The notes beneath the pieces are model-generated. The model was given only the letters and a program-made list of their open reading frames with translations, was not told the DNA's origin and searched no databases. DNA of 64,000 nt from Podospora pseudoanserina (Eukaryota > Ascomycota > Sordariomycetes > Sordariales > Podosporaceae): contig NC_085920.1 in NCBI RefSeq assembly GCF_035222485.1, forward strand, positions 7,116,001 to 7,180,000, given 5' to 3'. Of this stretch, positions 1 through 10,270 are shown in pieces. The first letter of the stretch is position 1; each line of letters begins with the position of its first letter. The position numbers and the translations under genes were made by a program.

Positions 1-2681
1 CGAAGCTTGAGTCGCGTGTCAAGTTCTTTGACGGCCGTGTCAGTGATCTTGTTGATGGACTGCTTGCTGCTCGCCTCAAGCCTTTGGAGCAGCTTGTCTC
101 TGGTCTTGCTCGCAGCGGAAAGCACCTTCATTCTTCCCAGCCACGTCACAGTGTGTCGGATACGGAAGATGGCGACGACGAAGAGGATGGGTTGACTCAT
201 CTCAGGCGCCCTGCGAGCCCCCGCCGGGACCGCAGAATGCAGCAAATTCGTGCGGCCGTTTCCGAGGCGCTCGCAGCTCACCAAAAGATTCCAGCAGAAT
301 CGGCTCGTTCTTTGGCGGGCGAGGACAATTCTCGTGTCCTGTCTGTTTTGGAAGAGATGAAGACACAACTCAACGTCAGGGCCGACATTGGGAGTATCGT
401 GGAGGAGGTTATTGAACGGCGTATCCCGCCCGCGGCTGTGGATAAGGATCATGAGATCAGCCAGTTGCACGCTCGGCTTGCGGCTTTGGAGCAGCGTCTT
501 CATGATAGCGATGCCAAGCTGGCAGCTGAAACTGCCGCTAGACGGGCGGCCGAGGATAGTGCCGCCAGGGCTAGCCGTGAGCTTGAGAATGCGGCTACCA
601 AGATTGATGTTGAAATGATGAACAAGAGCTCCCTGGGGCAGCGCATCAACGACCTCGAGGAGCGTGTGCACCACGCCGAGCATCAGGTGGAGGAGGCAGT
701 CAACGGTAGAAGGGCTGCTGAAGATCGTCTTGCAGAGAACCAGCGGTTGCTTCGCATCTCTGCAGAAGAGGAGACTCGTCTTCGTGAACTCGTCGATACT
801 AAGGATAGCGAGATGAACGAGGCGCGCAAGGAAACTCTGCACTGGCGGGGTGAAGCTACCCGTATTGCTACTATTGCTCAGAGACGGGATAAGGACCTTG
901 CTCAGGCGCTTGACGAAAATAAGGCGCTGCACAAGCTCATTGAGACCCTCGGCACCCAGGTCGAGGAGAACGAGCGTGTCCGTGACAACTATCGCACCAA
1001 GATGTTCTCTCTCCAGGAGGACATGGCCAAGGCTGCAAAGGATATTGCTGAGGAGAATGCCCGTCATGCCAAGCGGGAACAAGGCCTTGTCGCTCGGCAG
1101 GAGGTTCTCGAGGCTAGACTTCAGGCCGAGGCTCGAACTCGCGAGCGCATTGAGACTGAGCTCCAAAGGCTGGAAATGGGCGAGCGCCAGGGCATGCGCG
1201 CTGTCGCTGAGTGTAAGAGACTCGAAAATGTTCTCGCCGAGATGCGCACCGAGAATCACAAGTTGCACCAGAGCGCCCTCCGCTACCAGGCTGAATTTGA
1301 AGAGGCTAGGGAGTCTGCTGCCCGTGAGGTTCAACGCACTCGCGATGCTATGCAGAGCGAAATCGACGCTGCCAATCACCAGGTCAACGTTGCTCGGAAC
1401 GAGCTTGAGGACCAGATGGCGAGACTTAGAAGCCAGCTCGACCAAGTCAAGATGGATGCTGACACTTCCAAGGCGCGCCTTGAGATGCTCTTGGAGGAAG
1501 CCCAAACCACCAAGCAGACCGAGCTTGAAGCCCTTGCTGAGAAACATCAGAACGAGATGGAGGACCTGCAGGCACGCTACGACCGCCAGCTCAGCAACAC
1601 CAGAGAAGATGCCCACCGCACTGAGCAGAACCTGCTGGAGCGTCTTAGCATCTCCACCTCCAAGTCCGAGCACCTCCAAGACAAGGTCGCCCATCTCGAG
1701 GAGAAGCTTGAGATTGCCAAGGAGGCTGCACGGGCTGCTGCTCAGGCTGCCAAGTCGTCTGTTGGTGGTGCGGAATTACCTGCCCAGGTTGGCGCTTCCG
1801 CGGCCAGGGAATTGGGAGTTCCAGAGAGGATTTCGCCCCAGGCTCTGCGCGAGTCCATCATGGTCTTGCAAGAGCAGCTCCAGGAGCGTGAGCAGAGAAT
1901 TGAGGAGCTTGACCAGAAGCTTGCCAAGGTTGATCCCGAAGCGGAGACCAAGATTTCCAAGCGCGACGACGAGATCATCTGGCTCCGTGAGCTTCTTGCC
2001 GTCAGACACTCGGATCTGCAGGACATTATTGCTGCTCTCGGACGTGAAGATTACGACAAGAACACGGTCAAGGACGCGGCGATCCGTCTCAAGGCCAACC
2101 TCCAAATGGAGGAGCAGGAACGCGAAAGGGCACTCAATGGTGGTTCTGCCATCAACCTGCCCAACATTGCCGCCACCATTCGTGAAGCGGCCACTCCCCG
2201 CGTTGCCCAGGCTGTTGGTCCTTTGGCGGCCGCGTGGGGTAACTGGCGCAGGTCGAGAGATCCATCGTTTGGTGCTGCCAGCAGTGTACAGTCGCCCACC
2301 GGGTCGACTAGTGGCAGCAGCACCACACCATCCAAGAGCGGCCCTACTGCGAGCGGCTTCCTCGGGGGTCTGTTGACACCTCCTGCCTCCAGTCTTAGAC
2401 AGACGCCAACCGCCCCTCCAGTAAAACAGCCGACTGCTTTCTCGAGCACCGGACGCCGCTTCACTGCCCAGGACCTTGCCAACCGACCTCTCGGGCCAGC
2501 TTCTGCCGCAGTGCAACAAGCGCAACTAGAGACGGCAGCTGCTGTCCCCGCTCTCCCCTCGGTGTTGAGCACCCCGCCCCGTCGCACCGTCTCTTCCGGA
2601 CCAGTGACACCACCGATGCGGGACAATGCCTACGACTCCGATGCGCAAGACTTTGACGATGCCGAATTTTATGAGGAATGA
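1..2681 (+). CDS. Large coiled-coil protein, C-terminal part (5' truncated by window)
   Basis: The frame is open from base 3 to the TGA at 2679-2681, so the start lies upstream; 892 residues are visible. Roughly residues 90-700 are almost uninterrupted heptad-type coiled coil rich in Glu, Arg, Ala, Leu and Gln. The last 200 residues switch to a Ser/Thr/Pro-rich low-complexity tail that begins after a short conserved-looking block (IREAATPRVAQAVGPL) and ends with an acidic DDAEFYEE. Similar fungal proteins are often annotated 'myosin class II heavy chain' or 'M protein repeat protein'; that name reflects coiled coil only, and no motor domain is visible here. A structural or spindle-pole/nuclear-envelope role is possible but unproven. 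The existence of the gene is near certain; its function is not recognised. Confidence 0.85.
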   Translation, partial: KLESRVKFFDGRVSDLVDGLLAARLKPLEQLVSGLARSGKHLHSSQPRHSVSDTEDGDDEEDGLTHLRRPASPRRDRRMQQIRAAVSEALAAHQKIPAESARSLAGEDNSRVLSVLEEMKTQLNVRADIGSIVEEVIERRIPPAAVDKDHEISQLHARLAALEQRLHDSDAKLAAETAARRAAEDSAARASRELENAATKIDVEMMNKSSLGQRINDLEERVHHAEHQVEEAVNGRRAAEDRLAENQRLLRISAEEETRLRELVDTKDSEMNEARKETLHWRGEATRIATIAQRRDKDLAQALDENKALHKLIETLGTQVEENERVRDNYRTKMFSLQEDMAKAAKDIAEENARHAKREQGLVARQEVLEARLQAEARTRERIETELQRLEMGERQGMRAVAECKRLENVLAEMRTENHKLHQSALRYQAEFEEARESAAREVQRTRDAMQSEIDAANHQVNVARNELEDQMARLRSQLDQVKMDADTSKARLEMLLEEAQTTKQTELEALAEKHQNEMEDLQARYDRQLSNTREDAHRTEQNLLERLSISTSKSEHLQDKVAHLEEKLEIAKEAARAAAQAAKSSVGGAELPAQVGASAARELGVPERISPQALRESIMVLQEQLQEREQRIEELDQKLAKVDPEAETKISKRDDEIIWLRELLAVRHSDLQDIIAALGREDYDKNTVKDAAIRLKANLQMEEQERERALNGGSAINLPNIAATIREAATPRVAQAVGPLAAAWGNWRRSRDPSFGAASSVQSPTGSTSGSSTTPSKSGPTASGFLGGLLTPPASSLRQTPTAPPVKQPTAFSSTGRRFTAQDLANRPLGPASAAVQQAQLETAAAVPALPSVLSTPPRRTVSSGPVTPPMRDNAYDSDAQDFDDAEFYEE

Positions 2682-2981
2682 GCACGTCCTCAGGAACCAG
2701 CATCATCATCAGTCCGTGTCTGTAAGCCCACGTGGCTAAAATTATTATAACCCCCTATTTCCTTTGTTTATTTTCTATTGTTTGTGGTGTCGTCAATCAA
2801 GATGGAGGAGGAGAGAGTTGTAGATAATGATGGATGGGAGCGCGAGTTTTGGCATGGAACACACACCAATCAGCAACATGGTTTACATACACAAACACCC
2901 ATTCACACACTGAGAAAAAAAAAGAAAGCAAAAACTAGAATGATACCCCTTCCCCCTTTTATATATTTCTCTCACTACCAG

Positions 2982-2982
<1 letters not shown>

Positions 2983-3021
<39 letters not shown>
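2983..3021. repeat. (GTT)n microsatellite
   Basis: About thirteen consecutive GTT/TTG units in the 3' flank of the coiled-coil gene, probably in its 3' UTR or just beyond. Confidence 0.95.
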
Positions 3022-4651
3022 GAGGAAACTTTTGTAATTTTGGCCTTTTGTCGATAGTTGTTGTTTCTGAGGAGGAAAGCAAAGTTCGGTTTTAATCAAT
3101 TCACTGTCATTGTCTTTCTTTTTTTTAGTTGGCACCAGCAGCAAAGTTTGGCTTTGGATGTATGATTCTGTATATTGCCTTCTCTTCTGTCTCTCTCCCC
3201 TAAAAATAAAAAAAGGGTGAGCTTTTGAATGTTTGTTGTTGTTTTTTTGTTATGCATTTTTTGTTGTAAAGTGAGAATGAAAGATAAGAATGGTCACATG
3301 TTGCGAGACGAATAGTTGCTAGCTTTGGCATCGGCGTTTTTTTTTTTTTTTTTTTTTGTTTAATTTTGTTGATAAAAGTACACCGCCCCAAGAGCAATTC
3401 TCTCAGACCTGATAGCGTTATTATAAAGGAAGGGAGCGCAGGGAGGGTTGAGGTTGAGGTTGAGGCTGGGGCTGGGGGGGAGGGGGATGGTGGGTGTGTG
3501 GGCAGTGTAATTATGGGGGATGTGTTGTTTTGTTAGTTAGTTGAGGTTGCTGTTTGTATATAGCATGGAAGAGCAGGCAGAGTAAGAAAGAAAAAATTGT
3601 TGTTTCTAAAACGTTGGGGTAGCCCACACGGTGATGGTGAGATGGAGGAGGAAGGGGAGTCCTGTTATAGAAAGGGGCAGGGTGGGGAAGACCCCTGATT
3701 ATATGCAGCCCTATCGGAATATTCCGATGCAGGTTGGACAAAAGTGCCCCCTGAGAGACCCCGTGATTTTAGTGGGGAAGGTGATGTGGGGAGGTAAATA
3801 CCTAATGGTGAGGGTATCGCCATTCACTGCCAAAACCACCTGTAGTTGCAAGCTGAAAATGGTGGTGTTCATCCCAAGTCCAGGTCTGGGCGTGATGTTA
3901 TGATGTGTCAAAACTGTCGTTGTGCTACTAGCCTGCGACGCTGGGGCCGTAGAAGTGTCAGACCCATTGAGGACGGTAGCTATTGGTGTTTCTCAAGTCT
4001 CAAGAAGCAATGGGGAGCATACAGAACTCTGTTTGTATATACAGTGGCAGACATACCTCTACGGCTATGAGGTATCACAGCCTGACGCCCAAAACGAACT
4101 GCTTATCTCTATCAAGCAAACAACAGCAATGGCATCAACAGAGACTCCGTCCTCTTCTTACGATTTGTTGCGGAACATGTTCATAACCCCTTCACTTGCC
4201 AGCTAGACTTCCTCGAGAAACTACTTACTAACGCCGTCGCACAAACAAGGCGTTTGGTGGTCCAGTGTTGTTGTGGTGGGTATCGTTGTTGTGATGATGG
4301 TGATGCCAGCCCGAGACCAACCTACCGACGAGGCTGGTTGCGTTGAGTGTCATCTTGAACAAGGCAGGACTTGTGCTGGCGTGTTCGAAGTTGTAGTTGG
4401 TGAAAAGATCGACGAGGGTCTTCTTGTAATAGAATCGCCTGGTATTCTACTGACCACCTGTCGTAAGTTGATTCAATGGGATCCTTGTTATGTTGAGCAC
4501 AGTTGACTGTTAGCTATCATGCAACAGTGGGCAGAACACGTCTACGTTAAACCTGTGGGGAGACACTTGATCAGAACCCTGACGGCTAAAACATGAAAAC
4601 TCAAGAGATTTTTGAGATGGAAGATTAGGGCAAGCTTCCTGACTTGGAAGA

Positions 4652-4712
4652 ATCAGGGATGATGGCTTCAATCCAATGTTGACAAAGGTTGTCTTGGCAT
4701 CCAGGGGATCAT
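4652..4712 (+). repeat. Diverged direct repeat, copy A
   Basis: The core at 4660-4686 (TGATGGCTTCAATCCAATG followed by TTGACAAA) recurs at 5627-5653 with 26 of 27 bases identical. Weaker similarity extends on both sides, from a TCAG before the core to a CAGGGG about 25 bases after it. Origin unknown. Confidence 0.6.
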
Positions 4713-5619
4713 GGGCAGCTTGTGCTCCCGTCCACACGGCACAAGATAACACTGTCTGAGAGAACCCCGCCCGCTGTTTTGCCTCGCAAGGTTATCGAGC
4801 GCAAAACCTGGTCGGCCAACCGTGGCAAATAATGGCCAGGTGGCTGTTGATGTTCATCGCCGCTGGAAACAAGCTTCACTTCAGTTAGGTACCGATAACA
4901 AGAATCTAACTTTTTCCAGGATCGATATTACGGTAGACCAGAGAAAGCATATCGCACTGATAAACATACAGTACATCGAGGAAAACTGCGCAACAACATT
5001 CATTTCTCGGCGATCGTTCAGTCTTGAACCGCACCTCCACCACCACATCACCCACGTCTCCTCCTCCTCAATCATCACCGTAAACACTGGAGATTTCCAC
5101 ATTCCCAACTCTCGCTCACTCTTGTCAGTATCGAGCCTAACACGTTTTTTTTTTGTTCCCTCATGGCTGCCTCATAAATATGCTGGGCTGACTCGCTTGT
5201 CTCTGGCCCAGTGGTCTATCTATCTTTCCAGCAACCCCAACCTTTCCTTCTCCCGCCTACGGTCTTCAGTTGGCCCATCCGCCTCCCAGTAAAAGAAACA
5301 AGGGGATAATGGCGAGTGTAGTTATGACAACGGCGTCAAGCATAGCCAGTTTTATCGGTGTGCCTGCAAAATGCGAGGGGAGCTAGCCGTTGGTTTGACC
5401 CCCAGCAGATATCCTTTCGGGGCTTGATTGGGCTTAATATGCTGAGGACTTCACTGGCCAGCTGCAGAGTCGTAGTCAGAAGTTACACCGCGCATAGGTC
5501 AGTTTCAAGTTTGCCGCAATCAAGGTACCATGATACCGTGCTCAGGTGCTGTTGTCGAGAGGCCTTTTGGGACTAAAACTATTCAGATGAACAAAACGAC
5601 TGGGGCCAAAGTTGCCCGC

Positions 5620-5677
5620 TCAGTGGTGATGGCTTCAGTCCAATGTTGACAAATGTGGGTCCGGCACTCAGGGGCGA
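5620..5677 (+). repeat. Diverged direct repeat, copy B
   Basis: Second copy of the segment at 4652-4712, about 970 bases downstream in the same orientation. The single core difference is A to G, a transition, as RIP or simple decay would give. Confidence 0.6.
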
Positions 5678-6127
5678 GCCCGCGACTGGTGCTGCCAAAC
5701 TCGACACAGCCCCCTACGTGCTAAGTAGGTACCTAAGAAGACTTCGACATTCTGAAGAATCTTCTTTCACTTTGTTCCCATCCTCACGTCAAGTTGGTTG
5801 GAGACATTACCGCCGTTTGAAGGAGCACCGTGTGACGGGGCTATGGTTGGTCACCGGAGGGTACCCAAGCAGCAAAGAGGAGAGGAGCAGACATTTCAAG
5901 GCACAGAAATTGTCCCGGACAATGCGACCAGCAATATCTACCAGCAAGTTTCCTTCTCGGTTTCGATTTAGTCCACCAGCTATCCGGATCTCAACACCCA
6001 CAGCATTAGCACGTCTCGAAGTCACCAACTAGGGACTCACTTCTTCCTCAACAACTACGACATCGCAACATCTACCCTAAAGCACCATTTATATAGCCCA
6101 CCTCATCAACATCTTAATCACGGCGGA

Positions 6128-6377
6128 ATGGTGGTCAGCGAGATAATCGTCCTCTCCATCTTCGGTTGGATGGTATTCTACATCTTCTGTGTCTTGCTCG
6201 TGTCCATGACCAGGAGTGAGCCCTCCCGATAAACCAACCGATCCTGTTCCAGACTGTGTCTGACCACATCGCCCAGAGGATGAACGCTTGCTTCCGGATA
6301 CCCCACCTGAATGGTACGTTGCCGAGATACCCCGATCTGGTTTACTTGGCTCCCAGTTCAAATTCCGCGGCCAATAA
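6128..6377 (+). CDS. Small spliced single-pass membrane protein (62 aa)
   Basis: Two exons, 6128-6215 and 6277-6377, joined in phase across a 61-base intron with a GTGAGC donor, a CTGAC branch-like site and a CCCAG acceptor. The product is 62 residues. Residues 4-27 form one strongly hydrophobic helix (SEIIVLSIFGWMVFYIFC, then VLLVSM), followed by a basic/acidic junction (TRKDERLLPD) and a short soluble tail ending FKFRGQ. There is no signal-peptide cleavage motif, so it reads as a tail- or signal-anchored microprotein. The longer antisense ORF over 6089-6559 appears to be its shadow. I do not recognise the family. The splice signals, phase and membrane helix together support it; RNA evidence would settle it. 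Confidence 0.6.
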
Positions 6378-6930
6378 CCACCAGGACAACATCGAGATGG
6401 GAACGACAGGAGCTGAAAGTCCGCCCCCAAAAGGCCCGCCGCCTGCTTACCCGGTCGACTGAATACCAGGGGGAGGAGGTTGCTATAGAATAGAAACCGC
6501 CGTGTCGTGTCCGGTTCGATTAAAATTGAAATTCTCGAGGTAGTTGGAAATTGAGGCACCTTTTATCAATCAAAAGAATCTCATTCAGCTGCCCTTTTTT
6601 ATCTAAACCTACTCAAAGACGGCGCCTGGCAGTGTCAGCAGAACACCACACATGACAGAACGCAGCAGATTCCGGCCGCAAGCAAACAATCAACACCAAC
6701 CGCATAACCAGTTGATAGATACCAGACCTTGACCGCCTAGAACATGTCGCACCCTTCAAGTCTCACTTCCCTACAAACTTGGCTTCTCGAACGCCCATCT
6801 CCAACAACCCAACCGCCTACACCAGCCCACCCTCACCTCGGCACCCCTCCCAGTCAACTCAACCCCCCCAGTCAACTCAACCCCCCCAGTCAACTCAGCC
6901 CTCCCCACCCCCAACTCCAACCCTACCAGA
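6378..6930. other. Intergenic stretch upstream of the small membrane gene at 6931
   Basis: No firm gene. An ATG at 6744 in good context opens an 81-codon Pro/Gln-rich frame containing the 18-base repeat. It could be a first exon of the next gene if an intron shifts the frame, but no clean intron is visible. Confidence 0.35.
6848..6899 (+). repeat. 18-base tandem repeat, about 3 units
   Basis: Unit CCCAGTCAACTCAACCCC repeated nearly perfectly. In the frame of the ATG at 6744 it encodes PPSQLN repeats; in the frame of the downstream ATG it encodes TPPVNS. Confidence 0.85.
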
Positions 6931-7335
6931 ATGATCAGCCCTTTTACAGAAGAAGACGTTTTCATGCTCATATCAGCATCCTTACCTGATGTTGCCCTGG
7001 GTATGCCTAAGCCTGTTCATATTCGCAACAGAGTGTACGTCCCCTCCACCATTTCCCACGTTTACCAGGCAAACTAACTCACCCAACCTCCAGGGTCCTA
7101 CTTTTACTACACCATCCTCCCCCGTCATAGACGTAACCCCCAGCGGACACTGGTACACCAACCCCCCTCCCCCCCCTGTGTCGCTATCAAGTGGGTCTCC
7201 GGTCTTATCCGCGTTGAGCTCGTCCTTGCGGGCCTCATAGTGATAATTTTATTCGTGTGCTATGATGCAAGGGAGTTTTTCAGATACTTTTCCGGGGTAT
7301 GGACAAGGGGGATCGGAGGCGGTGGAACTACGTGA
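6931..7335 (+). CDS. Putative small spliced membrane protein (103 aa)
   Basis: Model: exons 6931-7000 and 7094-7335, a 93-base intron with GTATGC donor, CTAAC branch and CCAG acceptor; the phases agree (70 + 242 = 312 bases). The product starts MISPFTEEDVFMLI, has a central basic/Pro-rich stretch (YTILPRHRRNPQ), then a hydrophobic helix near residues 66-84 (VELVLAGLIVIILFVC) followed by aromatic/charged DAREFFRYF. The start is uncertain: the same frame is open upstream to 6733 without another ATG, and an ATG at 6744 lies in a different frame. Not recognised as a known family. It lies between the 62-aa membrane gene and the 2OG oxygenase, which converges on it from the other strand. Confidence 0.45.
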
Positions 7336-7630
7336 TCGAGGAGGGGGAGGAGGGAACAACACCGGGGCTGGGCACAATAATCGTCACCCAGTGGTGTCTA
7401 GCGGAGGGTGGGGGTGGGGTGGGGGGTGTGTATACTTTCTGCGAGACCACGGTCAAGGGCGCCGGTCTGACGCTTTTGTCTTCTGCGGGGGAGGCTGCAG
7501 ACGGGCAGGATGTTGGGATGGGGACGAGGAGGGCCAGGACGGTTTAGTGCCCCTGATGAAAACAGGGTCATGGGGACAAAGTTTTGTATAGATCGTGTTT
7601 GAAGACAGGGCAAAAAAGCAAGTGAAAAGA

Positions 7631-8726
7631 CTATCGCCTCACACACAAATCACTCCTTAGAATCCACTTTTCCCCTGCCGTGACTTCTTTTCCTTCGTGG
7701 AGCATGCAATCGTCGCCGTGTTTATGTAACAGCAACATGCCCGTCTCAGGGTTGATGGGGATGGCTTCTTTCTTGGTTTGTCGATCGTTTGGGTAGAACA
7801 CTGTTTCGCCTCCTACGCAACCGTCGGTGGAGGAGGTGAGGTAGAGGAGAAGGGTCCAGGTGGTTTTGACTGGTAGAGAGGGGTTCTCAGGGGTAGAAAG
7901 GGTTAGGTTGTTTGAGTCGTCATCTGGGAAGTGCTGTCAGTCAACTTCCTCAAGAGTCTGGCCAAGAGCGGCTCCCAAGTCCGATGACAGGGAGAAGAGG
8001 TTGTGATGATGTGGTGATTGTCTTGGATATGATGTGGTGATCGTTGTTTGTGGTTCGAGATGGAAAAAGAAACGACAGATTTGCGGTTGTGTCGATCTTT
8101 TAGGCGAACTCGGTTCGTGCATGTCTCACTAGACCACCCTTTCTTTGTGTGGGAAAAACTGGCGATTGGACCAGGATTTGGATGGGAAATATATGCATGA
8201 CATGACTTACAATGCGCATCAAAAAACTGTCCAGGCGTGTACCGGTACACTCTGATATTCGGATTCAACCCTACGACTTCCCCTCCCCTGATTCACAGCA
8301 TGTCAGTATCACATCATATTCTAGGCCATGTCTCACAGAGGTTCACCATAAATGAGCCAGATCCGGATTGTCCAGAACGGCCTCCTTCAGCCCGGTTTCG
8401 CTCCATAATCTTTCTGCAAAGAGTGGGTCCTGGACCTGGAACCTGTCATTTACCCTGACGGCCATCCCCCGCTTGGGTTTGCCTGGGGTTGTAGTCAGGG
8501 GAAGGGTCCGCAGGAACGAGACATAGTCACGGCACAGGTTCTTGGGGAAGAATGACCGGAGGACGACGACTTTGTCCTGGATCGGGGAATCAAAGTCGAG
8601 GCTGACTACCGGTAGAGGCGGTCTAAACACCGGCCAGTCAGGGGGCGTCTGTTTGGTGGTGGTGGTGGTGGCGGCGGCGGGGGAGGAAGAGGGGGTTTGC
8701 TTCTTGGGCTGCTTGGCTTTTGCCAT
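7631..8726 (-). CDS. 2-oxoglutarate/Fe(II)-dependent oxygenase (prolyl 4-hydroxylase-like)
   Basis: Three exons on the minus strand: 8726-8347, 8287-8211 and 7923-7631, giving 249 residues. The double-stranded beta-helix core is recognisable: RGMAVRVNDRF in exon 1, then NIRVYRYTPGQFF leading to the iron ligands H152-Y-D154, a V-G-G-E-T-V-F strand, the distal iron ligand H228 in MLHEG, and K238 in GEKWILRSDL as the likely 2-oxoglutarate ligand. The H-Y-D motif is created only by splicing (CAT T | AT GAC), which supports the second intron. This matches the fungal P4Hc superfamily; the substrate is unknown (protein prolyl/lysyl or small molecule). The N-terminus (MAKAKQPKK, poly-Thr) is basic and low complexity with no signal peptide, so a cytosolic or nuclear enzyme is likely. 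Start chosen at the first ATG preceding the conserved region; the frame is open further upstream. Confidence 0.9.
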
Positions 8727-9526
8727 GATAGACAGTAGTGGACGGTGGCAGACGGATTGGCTTCCTCTAGTGCCGTGCCGATGAAGGTGACACGTCAAGT
8801 CAAGAGACAATGGCTGACAGTTGGGTGATAGTAATTGGCTGGTAGAGTGTCTTCGGTGTCGTTATGGCGATTGCTTGTCCGAGATGGCTGCTGTCTGCAT
8901 TAGCATGTCGTCTGATATCTGAGCAGCGGCACGCATGTAGCAACCCGGCACGCTTCCCAGTTTTCCAAGGATGTCCCGTTCCGGACCATTGGTCTACCCA
9001 AGCATGTCTCACTTCTCAGCCTCTGAGACTGCAGGTGGCTCTAGTTGGTGACACTGTTCGTTGACTGACAGGAGGAACGGCAGGGGAACATCCTATTGGG
9101 GGATGGGATATGCCTGGCAGCTTGTGGCGTGTCAATTGTCTCAGAGAGAGGGGGGAGAGATGTGTACCTGGGGTGTGCCGCGACCAAAGCGACAACCGAT
9201 GAGAGTGGTGAGATGCTCGTACCCTTGTTACTGGTGCCATAGTTCACGAACAAGGTCGATCTGAGGTCGATTCCAGCGGGTGCGCCAAGGCGCCTCGATA
9301 ACGTTAAATGCATCGCCCCGCGAAATAACACGGCCAGGGAACAGGGGGTGACAGCGCCGACCAATGACAGGCCAAGACATTCCGAGACATCAGACCAATC
9401 TTTTCCAAAGCTCCAACGACAGCTTTTCAGAACTCACATCCACACCATCGACAAATCGCGACGCTGTGTCCATTCTTTTTCTGGGGCTGTCGGTCCGTCT
9501 CTCCTTTCGCCTTCTCCTGCTCCCAG
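8727..9526. promoter_or_regulatory. Shared upstream region of the 2OG oxygenase and AIM11
   Basis: About 800 bases between divergent genes. No convincing exon or RNA gene seen; presumably both promoters and 5' UTRs. Confidence 0.4.
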
Positions 9527-9615
9527 ATGCCGCTCCTCAGTTTCCTCGCCAGTAAGCTGCTCGGCGTCGAGCCAGCCTCGGAACAGGCAAAGAAACAACA
9601 GAATCTCAATGTATC

Positions 9616-9649
<34 letters not shown>

Positions 9650-10270
9650 CCAACAGCGGTGCCTTCAACGGCAAGCCCCACTGGCCCACAACCGGTGCCC
9701 ACATCCGCACCGACACCACCATCAGACAAAGCTACGGCGCCAGCTACATCACCGAGACTAAGCCAGCCCTATGAGCGACCGCCTTACCCCCCTGTCTTTT
9801 CGGAACGCTCGCTCCGGCAAATGGGCTTGATGGCCGCCGGCGGTGGCTTTCTGGCCCTCTCCATCCTCGTCACAAGACGGGCCATTGCCAGGCAGATGAT
9901 CATGTCCCGGCTCAAGTACTACTCATCCAACCCAATAGCGCTGCCGTCGCAGCCGTTGAAGAAGGATCCCTTGATTGCCTTCACCGCCCTGAACTATGCA
10001 ACTCTGAATACCATGGCCTTTGGCATCATGTTTGTGGGAGGGTTGTCGTGGGCATTCAACATCTCGACTCTGGAAGAGCTGAGACAAGCCTCGCAGTACT
10101 CCATGGCCCGGTCCCTCAGCTCGGCCATGGGAGGTGAGGAGGACAAGGAAGCCGAAAAGGAGCTCGTTGAGTGGATGGCAAAGCAGCTCAACATGGATCT
10201 GCCCAAGAAACCAGAAGATGGATCGCCGGCACCAGCTCCGGCGGATGATAAGCCAACCAAGACACCCTGA
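9527..10270 (+). CDS. AIM11: AIM11-like mitochondrial membrane protein
   Basis: Single-exon ORF of 247 residues. The block YERPPYPPVFSERSLRQMG followed by a first hydrophobic segment (about residues 99-115) and a second (about 150-170, ATLNTMAFGIMFVGGLSW) is characteristic of the fungal AIM11 (altered inheritance of mitochondria 11) family, a two-pass membrane protein. Its biochemical role is unknown; in yeast its loss affects mitochondrial inheritance. The C-terminal 60 residues are charged (EEDKEAEKELVEWM) and then Pro-rich. Residues 30-41 are a Thr homopolymer encoded by a CAA-repeat tract read in the ACA frame, so length polymorphism is likely. Length fits the filamentous-fungal family. 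Start at the first ATG of the frame. Confidence 0.9.
9615..9650 (+). repeat. (CAA)n microsatellite inside AIM11
   Basis: About eleven CAA/ACA units within the coding region, read as poly-Thr. Confidence 0.95.

Larger units (their letters stand above)
2682..6127. other. Gene-poor intergenic stretch
   Basis: No convincing coding exon was found in these 3.4 kb. They hold the 3' flank of the coiled-coil gene, a GTT microsatellite, several poly-T runs (for example 3340-3357), a G-rich block near 3450-3500, and a diverged duplicated segment (4652-4712 and 5620-5677). Short ORFs in this region show no family similarity and unlikely composition. Confidence 0.5.

Noticed and set aside
1742-2709. Several minus-strand ORFs (94-249 codons) opposite the first gene
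   Set aside because: They lie within the clearly coding plus-strand coiled-coil frame and have no recognisable domain; typical antisense shadows.
4822-5292. 156-codon plus-strand ORF
   Set aside because: Ser/His low-complexity translation of pyrimidine-rich DNA; no splice context or domain.
6089-6559. 156-codon minus-strand ORF
   Set aside because: It overlaps the spliced 62-aa plus-strand gene, which has intron signals and a membrane helix; the antisense composition is unconvincing.
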